From contig NC_091195.1 of assembly GCF_040958095.1 (NCBI RefSeq), positions 28,375,586 to 28,439,585 on the forward strand: DNA of 64,000 nucleotides. Reading direction: 5' to 3'. The notes under the pieces were generated by a model. That model ran no database searches. It was not told the origin of the DNA and saw only the letters and a list, made by a program, of their open reading frames with translations. Of the stretch, positions 12,301 through 24,300 are shown one piece after another. Position 1 is the stretch's first letter. The number at the start of each line of letters is the position of its first letter. The stretch comes from Procambarus clarkii (lineage: Eukaryota; Arthropoda; Malacostraca; Decapoda; Cambaridae). The position numbers and the translations under genes were made by a program.

Positions 12301-15300
12301 ATTTCCAGAAGGCATTGGCACAGTAATCTCAGGAGTGGTGTTCCTCAGTGGCTCACTTACCGAGCAGCTGCTTGGCCTGCACACGGTTCCCCCCCTTGAC
12401 CGCTGTACCTACTATGGCATGGACAGTGGTGTGCCACCGCTACAGGTATCTTTCCGAGCTATTGAATTTGCTTGTTTGTGAGAGTAGGAATCTTGTCTCA
12501 CAGTGTGGTTTGAAAATACTATTGTTGTTCTTTTCTCATATTTTTAATGTATTTTTCCAATGCAGTGTTACTTTGGGATGTCAATAGTGGTACTGTATTT
12601 ATATCACAGAACGTGTAAAACATCGCTACGCACAGGCACGTGCTTGTCACTAATATTCGTATCATAGTATATTTTGTAGAGCAATAAAACATACTATTTT
12701 TGCTGTTATCAAACTGTACAAACATTCTAAATAACTACATGCATCGTCTCGCACGCACGCATGCACGCACACACGCACGTGCGCACGCTACTAAGTGGCT
12801 CCCAGAACTGAAGGGCAAGAGCTACGAGGAGAGGTTAGAGGCATTAAATATGCCAAAACTAGAAGACAGAAGAAAAAGAGGTGATATGATCACTACGTAC
12901 AAAATAGTAACTGGAATTGATAAAATTGATAGGGAAGATTTTCTGAGACCTGGAACTTCAAGAACAAGAGGTCATAGATAAAAACTAACTAAACAAAGAT
13001 GCCGAAGAAATATAAGAAAATTCACTTTCGCAAACAGAGTGGTAGACGGTTGGAACAAGTTAAGTGAGAAGGTGGTGGAGGCCAAAACCGTCAGTAGTTT
13101 CTAAGTGTTATACGACAAAGAGTGCTGGGAAGACAGGACACCACGAGCGTAGCTCTCATCCTGTAACTACACTTAGGTAATTAGACTTAGGTAATTACAG
13201 TTATGAACCACTTGGAAGTTATGGAGGGTGTGAAAGTCTTGAAAACAGTTTCCCCAAGCACAGCCTAGCCCCCAACACACTGCACCAAGGTGTAACTGCC
13301 TTTCATTGCTTCTCTCCTCGCTGCTCTTTCTAACGATGCACTCATGTTTGGTCCAACAGGTGATAGACACACAAGGTAGTGAAGCACCACGGCATTTTGT
13401 AGGACATGATGCTAACTAAGCAAAGTGCTGCCAGTACTACTGTCGTCTCAGTCAAGTACATGATTTTTATCACTCAACCACTCTTAAAATCATCCATGAT
13501 ATTTACAAACTCATATTCGTCCAGCTTTTTAACTTAATAATTTTGTCACTTGTAATTGAAAATGTAGACTGAGCTGCAAGGCTGAGTTAGAAGCTCGAGC
13601 TGCATTCACCACCCATAGTGTTGCTATATTAAGAACATCTGTAGCCAAGGCAACAAACCCATGATTGAATTTTTTCCTAGGTGGTGTCTGTTTACTGGAG
13701 GCCTCAGGCAGTGGATGCGAGCTGTGTACCTCCTGCCATTTTAAATGTTGCACAATACCTACAAACATCTCCAGATGTTAAATGTACCATAAGTAACATC
13801 TGAGGATGTTATGGGCAGTGGAAGGGTTAAATTTATAAAAAAATCACAAGTTAATAAATATACTGTCTAATATCTTTAACTCTGTTTGTCTGACACTTTC
13901 CAATCCTTCCATTTGGGCTGGACAGTAGAGCGACAGTCTCGCTTCATGCAGTTCGGCGTTCAATCCCCGACCGTCCAAGTGGTTGGGCACCATTCCTTCC
14001 CACCGTCCCATCCCAAATCCTCATCCTGACCCCTTCCCAGTACTATATCGTCGTAATGGCTTGGCGTCTTCCCCTGATGATGTTATTTTTTCCAATGCTT
14101 CCTGAGTAAAGTGTTTCACTGCTCCACAAAATAGGGAAAGGGGTAATAGCATTGATGGCAATAACATTGTACTGTAAAACTGGGTAGAGCAATTATTGGC
14201 AATTTTTATGTTGCAGGTGTCTTTATACTTTGATCTGTTGCTACCACTGTGTCATGGGGTTGCATACAACGAGTACATCACTGGTCAATGTGGGGCCGTC
14301 TATGCTCAGGCATCCAGCTACAACGGCTTTGCTCAGCAGGAGTCTCGAGCTGCCAGGTAAGGCCGTATATATGCAAGAAGTGGAATTATTATTATTTTAT
14401 TTATAAAAAAAATAGTAGAGGATCTGATTGCAATGTTTACATATGTATGTAATGTGGTGTTAAGCGTCTCCCTTTCATTTTATTGTCTGAGATCAATAAT
14501 ACAAAATTTAATGATTTAGAAATAAGAATTATTATTTTTTCTGCAGTATTGCATATATTTTACCAAGTTACAGCCAACAAAAACAGAGCATTTGGTGAAG
14601 TGAAATGGTCCATTTTGAGCTAGTCTGTCTATTGCTCCCTTGAGCCAGTGACCAACCTATGTAAACAAATCCACAAGGGACGTGACGAGGATTCGAACCT
14701 GCATCCGAGAGTATCCCAGACGCTGCCTTAATCGACTGAGCTACTGATACTGATGCTCTCGGACGCAGGTTCGAAGCCTCGTCACGGCCCGTGTTGATTT
14801 GTTCATTTGATGCATCACGCAATTGTGATTTCTGTGTGTAACCAACCTATGTATTGAGAGAGATGCATCTTGCCTTCCAGCCTCTCATGACCTGGTCACC
14901 AACCATGACCATTCCAAATTGTCAGGTCACAGTTGATGGAAGATAGATAGTGGAAAATCAAATTGTAGCCACAAGCAAGAGACCAACTTGCCATCATGCA
15001 ATAGAACAATCACTAGACTCGACAAACCCTATACAACTTTTTTTTATACTTCAAACAGCATCTATAAATGCTGCTTTAGTTTAAGGTAAAAAAACTAACT
15101 AATTACATTTTCAGTTAAGCTTATTAGTTACAGGAAAGTACAGTATATAGGTACAGTATATATTTATTTTTTCACATTTTCAGACTCCAGATTTGGAAGC
15201 AGCTACAAGGCCATAAAGCTTGTTATCACCTTCTAGAAGGCACGAGACATCATTATTTAGGATCAAACTTACCATTTGAGCTCTCCATACTGCCATTATT

Positions 15301-18300
15301 GTCTTCTACTAGCATTGTGCACACAGACAACATTAATGATGCTGCCTCAAATGAGCAAGTTGTCACAGTGAACTCGTTCATTCAAGGAGAAGTTAAGTCA
15401 CTGCATGAAAAAATACATATCCTTGATTCCTGGGTCGGTAAAAATGTTTCCATAACCTCAAAGGGTCCTTGTGTTTTCTTAGGGATGCAGTTACAGGAAT
15501 CAAGTATAGTCATTAATTCACCAAGTGGACATGTTTGGCAGATGTACCCTGGAGAGAAAGATGACGTAGTCACGTGCCACGGATTCAGTGATGACTTATC
15601 AAGGGTACAACATGACGGAAAGATAACTATCTTCAACACTGAATGGGCTACATTCCTTGCCAGAACTGGACTAAATAAGGACGACTTGTGGCCAGATGTC
15701 AAGAGCCATAATCAAACGGCTTTAACAGCCAAATTGTTTGTTTTGAATTGTTCTATTGAGGAACAAATCCAAATAATCGTGACTTTAATTGGAGCAATTA
15801 CTGACGATGAGACTCAATTAAAATGGATGTCAAAAATTGAAGGGTGGAAAAGCTGCTCTAGAGTTTCACTCTTAGAGGCTGCCTCAAGGTGTAGCCTTAA
15901 GAAAATAATGAAAGAACGAGAAGATATATACCTGGAGACTGTGAAGCAGTTCATCGAAGAGACTGCAGATGACGTAGGCGGAAAATCTCTACTTCAGTAC
16001 TTCAATTACCTGGTGACAAGTAAGGACATTTTTCTGGCTAATATGGTTTATTCATTCCTTGCATTACAAGGAAGTATAATATATGTGTGTGCATTTGAAG
16101 TCCAATAGTTTATCATACCATCACTCCATATATAACTAGAACATAAAGTAAACTTTTAAAACAACGTTTGAAAGCTTAAGAAATTTAAAAGATACAGTGC
16201 TGTTGTCTATTGAAGAGTATGTACAGTAATGATGATCTCAGGATCCATTCATAATCCGATACACCCCGGCTACCTGGGTTTGAGAAATTCGGAAAGGACT
16301 GCATTTCCCTACAGCTGCATAGGGAAAAAGACAGTGTATAGGTGGGGAAAATGAGAGATCACAGTCACTACTATGCGAGTGTAACTAATGGAGTAATAGC
16401 GCCCTTTCATTTATATCTTCTTTATTAGTTTTTAGTTATTGACAAAGGCCAGCCAATCTAATACAAGCAGAAATCAATATTATAGGAAAGCTGAGTTAAT
16501 AATTATCTTAGGGGGTACCAAATCCCTAAATTGGGGGAAGGGGGACTTACTTACTCATTGACTACTCCCAGAACAATGCTACTTGAAGGTCAGCTCCATT
16601 TTCCCCATCTCTACTTTGTCTTTTACTAAAAGATGCTGGAGATTATTGGTGAAATAAATACCTTTATACAGTACAGTATATAAAATACTGTGTTCTCAAA
16701 CTTCACTCTCTCTCTCTCTCCAGATATATCTGTGAATCTTGCCATTCAAAAATGATAACCTAACTTTAAAATTCATATACTGTAAATTTGTATCTTTTAT
16801 ACTATTAAACAATTCTTGAGGACAACTTTTAGTTCTTCTAGTGGCATATATACCAGAAGAACATCAGCAGCATATAACTGCATCTCCTGCTTCATTTTCT
16901 TCCCATCCATTTGCTCCAACCACTTGGGCTGGACGGTAGAATGACGGTCTCCCTTCATGCAGGTTGGCATTCAATTCCCCAACTGTCCAAGTGGTTGGGC
17001 ACCATTCTTCTTCCCCTGTCCCCTCGCGGTCACCTGTCCCTCGATAGAATTCTTGGTGACTCGGATACTTTTGATATCGTTCGCCTTATGCGTTTTTGTT
17101 CTCGTATTGGCATCCTTGGTGATATTTAGCGCCCTCTGATTATTTTGCGTATTTGATGGTGCTACATAGCCTTCCCGGTTTGGTGCCTTCTTTTGATAAT
17201 TACTTACTTACTTACTTCTTCCCCTGTCCCATCCCAAATCCTTATCCTGATCCCGCCCCAGTGCTATGTATTTGTAAAGGCTTGGCACTTTCCCTTAATA
17301 ATTCCCTCCCTCCCATCCATTCAGTTGCAATATCACTTATCGTAGGGATGCCCTGTGGGTAACCTAATTGTTCTACCAATAAAGGTTTTATTAAACCATA
17401 GAATAATCACCTATATTTACTGCTTGTAATAATTATGATAATAATTTTATTAAAAATATACAGAAGAACATGATACAGTGATTAAATCAGCTGTTACATA
17501 AATGCATATCTAATAAAGCCACTGTAGGATGCAAAGTATTTTGGGAAAACTTAAAATAAATAATTGAAATTATTTAAATGCATAAATGGGTAAACATTTC
17601 AATATTAAATGGTAAGTAAGCTAACATATATAAATTATTCAAGAGATTTAGCAAATGGTATACAATATTTAAGAGAGACTTATTGATGAAAGGTGTATAC
17701 TACTTTATTAAAGAATGTTTAGTTTTACCACCAGTACCAATATAGTATTTAATATTTACAGTAACAACAAAATACAAAATTAACTTGCTTTTGATAGGAA
17801 AATGTTTCTTGAGAGAAAAAAATACCCGGCGCATAGATTCGATTCCTCGTCACGGCTCCTGTGGATTTTCGCATTGAAATATCACGATAATGTGATTTTT
17901 CTGTGTATAAAATATTTCTCGTTTCATTAGCCACGGGTTCTGTTATAGACCTCTAGGAAGCCTATGAGGTCAAGATTAGTATTGCAGTTCAGAGTTTTAT
18001 ACTCTACGTACACCCGTAGAGTACACGTGAATATGTTCAATATCAAAGTCACTTCTCACACTCAAGGGTTTCAGGAAGGGTGCTGAATGCTGTCTGGGAT
18101 TGGAGTTTTTGTTTTATTCTTGTAATTGCTGATTTATGTTGAGTAATAATGGGTTGTAGATAATTTAGAGTTGTAGAGCCCCAGGAACGGATACCATGGG
18201 TGAGAAACCTCACTGCATCACCCTCCCACTCCATACACAGTACTGCACTCTTCACAACTCTTCAGTGCATTCAGTGGCTCATCTCTAGTACCTGTTGAAA

Positions 18301-21300
18301 GTTTCCTCTACATACTTTACTGAAATGGACCCCTTTTTCTATTAGTACTTCCAACATTTATTTCTGGGGGAGCCCCGTCGGGTCCCCGGAGCTTTACCGG
18401 CTGATATGCTAATGTCAGACTTTGGCATCAGTCATGTGTATGGAGTTCTAGGGCCTACCGGGGACCACGAGCCAGAACCTGGCCCCCTCAGAGAGGCAAG
18501 GGGAGCAATGGCCTATAGAAACCCCCGTGTGGTTGGAAGCATTCTATGTCTGCCATCGACCAGGTCAAGCATCCAGAAAGGTAAGCATTCCAAAACAAAC
18601 CCCTATTCTGGTGAAAATTGCTACCTAAAGCCGAACTAGTGGATAGAACTCTTCAACAGAAAACAAGGAAACTAGTATGACGTCATACGTCACCGCGCCG
18701 CTGTCTGCGCAGCTCCCCCCTCCCCGGGAGGGGGAAGGGGAAGCCCCAGACCTCCCACGCCAGCTATCCACCCATTAGTTCTTCAGCTGATGCTATAGGC
18801 AACGGTTATGTGCTCCGGCTCCAGTGGTTGTTTCAGCACTGTACCTAGAGTGTGGTGTCTGTTTTCTAGGTGGTGCGTGAGCCGGGAGTGATTCTTCAGT
18901 ACTCGGGCAGCATGCGCCTAGGGTTCCCTTCCCTAGGTGCCCTGTAAGTACTGCCCTTGGGGCTTGGGGCCACCTTCCACAAGTTCCTTGGGTCCTGCCC
19001 CTGCTTGGCCGTTTACTGCTGGTTTTCGGCCGCTCTTTGTGTGCTCGGGTGTTCTGTCTCCCTTGTTCGCCTTAGAGTAAGGGGTAGTTTTTGCACTGGT
19101 GGGGCGCAGGGTACTGTGCAGCTTGTCTTTACCAATCATAGCGGCCGGCTCTGTTCGGCATGGGTACGCTGTCCTCTTGCGGGGTTTTCTTTTTCTTTTT
19201 GTTTATCTACCTGGTGGGGGGGTCTGCCTTCGTTCTTGCCCCTTTGTGTCCCTTGTGTTCTGAGTATTTTCTGGTGGTACCCCTGCTAGGTCCCCGTGAG
19301 TGTACACGTCCCGGGGGTTCAGCTCTTAGAAAGTTGTTTGGTAGCTTTGGGTGCCGGTTAGCAGTACCCTGCCTGGGATTACCTGAGCGCGAGTCCTCTT
19401 ATAGTAAACGCTCGGGACCCTGGGAAACCCCTGGGGGCGCGCGGGTCCGATGGATGTGACCCCAGAGTCCCCCCCTCGCTTCCAGCGAGTTTGAGGGTTG
19501 CTCTCACCCTTTGTCTCTGGGTGACTCTCTGTTTTGCCTCCGTCTGCTGCCTGTGGGGTCGGTGACACCTTCGACCCGGAGTCGTGCGAGTTTGGTTGCT
19601 CGTTGTGGCTCGGTTACCCAGTTGTGCTAACAAAGCGGGTGCGGGCAGCAGGGGCGTTGCACTTGAGCCTTGGTGGTGGCAACGTTCTCGTGGTTTCCTC
19701 CCCGGGAGCCCTGGGGCTGCCCCGTTGTATTTCGTTTTGGGACTTGGGGGTGTTGGTTGCTTCGGTTCCATCCACGCCCCCTTGTCTTTCCCCTGGATCA
19801 CCCTTCCTGCCTGCAGCCGGTTCCTTACCCTCTGTAGGTTCGGGGCGGGGTTTTTGATGGTGTTGAGACTCGGGCAGTCTCGGGGAATTCCCCTTCTGGG
19901 GTAGTGACGGGGGCATTTGAGCCTGTTCCTCCAGCCGTGTTGTACGAGTCTGCCAGTGGGCTCCCTTCACTAGTGTTTTCATGGCTGCCCCGGTTTTCTG
20001 GTACGGCCGGGGCTTTGGGGGAACGGCTCGGCCCCAGGGCCTGTCGTGTAGGTTCCCGGGGCTGGGAAGGGGCTGACTTGGGGGGCCTTGGCCCCGTTGG
20101 ACCCCGTGGGGGTTTTTATCCCCCTCTAGGCGGGGCTTGTGGTTACGTGGAGTGGGGTTTTTCCTCCCCACTCGCCGTACGTGCTGTTGGGCATCGGCCT
20201 CTCCCGGGCTCGGTTCCTTGGCCTTTTGAGTCGGTTGGTTCCGTCCTGTGGGTGGATGTTTCCTCCCACCCCTTTTTGGGATGGTGTTTTCGTCATGTTT
20301 CCCCATTCGATGGGGTTCTGCGTGACTTCTGATCTCGGGTGCGCCTGCGCCTTCGTGTGCCTTCGGGACTAGTGTTGGCTTCTATGTTCTCGAGGGTACG
20401 GGAAGGCTTTTCGCTACTTCCCGCATTATTGGAACATCTGTTGGCTCCTCGTCCTTGTCGCCCTCTTGGGCTACTTGTCGCCCTCTTGGGCTACTTGTCG
20501 CCCTCTTGGGCTACTTGTCGCCCTCTTGGGCTACTTGTCGCCCTCTTGGGCTACTTGTCGCCCTGTTGGGCTACTTGTCGCCCTGTTGGGCTACTTGTCG
20601 CCCTGTTGGGCTACTTGTCGCCCTGTTGGGCTACTTGTCGCCCTGTTGGGCTGCTTGTCGCCCTGTTGGGCTGCTTGTCGCCCTGTTGGGCTGCTTGTCG
20701 CCCTGTTGGGCTGCTTGTCGCCCTGTTGGGCTGCTTGTCGCCCTGTTGGGCTGCTTGTCGCCCTGTTGGGCTGCTTGTCGCCCTGTTGGGCTGCTTGTCG
20801 CCCTGTTGGGCTGCTTGCCGCCCTGTTGGGCTGCTTGCCGCCCTGTTGGGCTGCTTGGCGCCCTGTTGGGCTGCTTGGCGCCCTGTTGGGCTGCTTGGCG
20901 CCCGGTTGGGCTGCTTGTCGCCCGGTTGGGCTGCTTGTCGCCCGGTTGGGCTGCTTGTCGCCCGGTTGGGTTCCTTTTTGGGCTCTTTGCTTCTTTGGCC
21001 GGTTTTATTGTTCTTGCTTCCTCTTTAGGCTACTTTTCTCGTGCAGTAGTCCTGGCTGGCGCCTTCCCGCTGGGAGGGTGTGCGGTTCGGCCAGCGTGTT
21101 ATGCGCATCCGCCGTGGAGTTTGTTTTGGTCTGGGCGGTGTTTCAGTGCTGGTGTTTTGCGCCCTTTTTGCTACAGTTCTTCGCCTCTCGTTCTTCTCCC
21201 TGGCTGCGGTATGTGCCCCTTCGTGCCGGGGGTGTCCTGGTTCCCAGTTGTGGGGAGGGCACTGCGGTTTTCCCTGTGTCATGGGTGTGGACTGCCTCCT

Positions 21301-24300
21301 TCGCCTCTCCCTGCTCTCCTGCGGGTCCGGCAGGGTCCGGCTCTGGCGTCTTCACCTGGCGGTGCTCCCAGGTTCTTCTGGGCACGGTTGAGTCGTGTCA
21401 AGTTCGTGCCACCATTCGCCAGGTGAGTTTCTGCGGTCTGGCGTCATTTGGCCAGGCGCTGGATGCGGTGTTGTTTATATACCTGTCTTTATTTAGGTAT
21501 CTTTTTGTACGACTGAGACCGTTCGCACACCAGTGACTGTCCCTTTTTCAACCCTTCCTGTCCCCCTCATGTGCATGTCCAACCCATGCTGGAGTCATTC
21601 AGGGGACCCTCCTTTTTTACTGTTGTGAGGTGTGGGGGTTGTAGGGTTGGTTCTGTACTCACCTGGTGAGGCTCCTGACTGTGCTTGCAGGATTTGAGCT
21701 CTGGCTCTTGGGTCCCACCTATCTGGTAGAACTTGCGGGATAGTACCAGTGGAGTGCAGTGGTGCCATTGGCACATTTGGGGAACACTGTATTACCATCA
21801 GAGGTCTGTGCTTGTTACACGACCTACTTGCGAGCATAAGCCTTCTTGCTGGTTCGTCCGTGGACTTCCAGGGCGCACTAGCCTGTTTTCGTATGGCAGT
21901 TCTGGCCCGTCCTGGTTGCGGGGGTATGTGGGCCGGTGGACTGCTCCTAGCAGCTGCCTGGTGGGCCACCCTCTGGCCGGTCTAGCCTGGCTTTGGGGCG
22001 GGCTTCAGGTGTAAAAGAGCTCCCAGTACCTCATCCAGCAGGTATCGAGCGGGGTTTCTCCGCCGTCGGTCGCCTGGTGCAGGTTTCTGGGCCTGCAGGG
22101 TTTTGTCGTGTCTCCGTTGGCCCTGTCTGGGGTCTGCCTGCTCCGTTCTCTGCCTTTGCAGAAGGGAGTTGCTATTTGCATGTTGCATGTTGCAGTGGTG
22201 CCTGTTGTTGCTGCTGCACGTGTGCATTGGTACCGTGTTTCACGGTGGCGTGTCCTTGTTCCTGTGTCCGGTTGTGGAGTGGCACTTTGCTGTCGTTTTG
22301 TGCCTGGGGATTGCGTGGGGGTTTTTCTGTCCCTGCCTGATTGTCCACCCCTGGTTGTTCTCCTGGGGTTTTTGTGCTTCTGCTCTTTCTTCCTGCCTCC
22401 TCTGCAGCAGGGATGTTCTGCGTGTGTTCTTAGGCGTTGGTCAGCCTGTGTCCTGTGATGTGCTTCTTTGTCTCGGTCTATTGTAGTTGTTCGTACCCCT
22501 TGGTTCGGGTACTGTTCTGGCGGCGACCCTTCCGCCTTCTTTGGTTTCCTAGCTTGCCCTGCCGGTTGGTTTTTCTGGGGTCTTGCGATGTCTCGCGTCG
22601 GACCCGTCGTTTCTGAACTCCTGGCGGGCTTGCATGCTTTGGGGAGTTTTTCTGTTTAGCAGACGTTCCATCTCCTTGTGCCGCCTGGGTTTCGGTGGTC
22701 ACGCCCGAGATATTCCCGCGGCTCCGCCTTTTTCCTGGGCTCGGAGGGGCCTTGTCGGGGCTGCTTATGTTCTGCCACGCGGTCTCGCCTCCGCTTGGTG
22801 GTCGGGTGGCTTCGTGGTAGGTGTCCCACCTGCGTGCTTCTCTTGGTGGCAGTATGGGGTATTTTGGCGGTCCTTCCTTTTCCTGTCCCTTCTTAGGTGG
22901 TTACTCTTGTTAGCTTGGTTTACTCTCGGCTTGGTTTTCTGGTGGGGGTTGGGGGCCGTCGTCTTGCCACATACTGTCGCCTCTTTTCGTGCGGCGCGGG
23001 CGGAGCCGCTTCAGCTTGCTTTTGGTCTTGGTGTTGCTTCTGCACCGTTAGTCAGCTGTCTTGTGCGTCGTTTCACCTCCGGCCTGTTCGTGCGCCGCTT
23101 GCACCATCCTGGTCTCTGGTCAGCGTGCTCTGTCTTCTCCTCGGTTGGTAATGCCCCTTCGGTTCAGGTGTGTTTTTTCGTCGGCTCTTTCCTTTGGGCC
23201 TTTGCCTCTGGGGGTTGAGTCGCTGAGTTTTCTTGCTCCTTCGGTTTTTAGCGTTTTGGTTGTTTGGTGGCAGCAGTCTCCATCTTTTCTGGCGCGGGGT
23301 GGGGCTGCTGCATTCTGGAGGGGTCCAGGGTTTGTTGGTGCTTCGTTGGTCGGGCCGGGGGTGTGTCGTTTTTGTGTTCTGTGGCGGCCCTCCGCTGTTG
23401 TTTGCGTGCCACGGCGTTTGGGTCCGGAGCGCGTTTTGCGTTGATCCGGTTCTGTTCTTCCCGGTTCGCGGGTGATAGTGTCCCAGGTGGTCAGCCATGT
23501 TCTTGCGGCTAAGCTGCCTGTGTTCTTCTCTCATGCCTGTGGCGTTCGTGGCTTCGCTGCTCTCGCTGCCGTCTGGGCGACGTGGCCTTGTGGTCTTTCG
23601 GGCATGGATTTTTGGTGTTCGTGCAGGGGCCTTGCTGCTTGTGGTTCTCGTGTTGTTCCCGGGATTTTCGGGGCTGTGGCGCCTTGGGTTGGCGTTTGCT
23701 GCCGGTTGTCTCGCCTCCTTGGGGGGTGCGTGGTGTCTGCCTCCCGGTTCTGTCCCTTTGACCTTCCTCTGTGGGTAGTTAGCTCCGGGGAGCCAACGGG
23801 GCTCCCCCCAGAAAACCAGCGTTGAATGTAATGAAACGCCATTTTCTGGGTGAGACCCGGAGGCTCCCCGGCAACCCTCCCTCCCTCCGGTCGGCGTTTT
23901 TCGCGTGTTTTGACATCCAGCCTCAGAACTGATGGGTGGATAGCCGGCGTGGGAGGTCTGGGGCTCCCCCTTCCCCCTCCCGGGGAGGGGGGAGCTGCGC
24001 AGACAGCGGCGCGGTGACGTATGACGTCATACTAGTTTCCTTGTTTTCTGTTGAAGAGTTCTATCCACTAGTTCGGCTTTAGGTAGCAATTTTCACCAGA
24101 ATAGGGGTTTGTTTTGGAATGCTTACCTTTCTGGATGCTTGACCCGGTCCATGGCAGACATAGAATGCTTCCAACCACACGGTGGTTTCTATAGGCCATT
24201 GCTCCCCTTGCCTCTCTGAGGGGGCCAGGTTCTGGCTCGTGGTCCCTGGTAGGCCCTAGAACTCCATACACATGACTGATGCCAAAGTCTGACATTAGCA

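Noticed and set aside
19614..20306. A 230-codon - strand frame, and similar 70-190-codon frames across both large elements
   Set aside because: The composition is proline-, arginine- and glycine-rich as expected from GC-rich, skewed DNA. Frames are not kept between copies 1 and 2, where small indels shift them freely.
20339..21536. Open frames of 229, 323 and 356 codons with leucine/cysteine-rich repeats
   Set aside because: They are three frames of the same 20-bp minisatellite. A period of 20 shifts frame each unit, and the lack of A on this strand removes stop codons. No start context, no homology, and no counterpart in copy 2.
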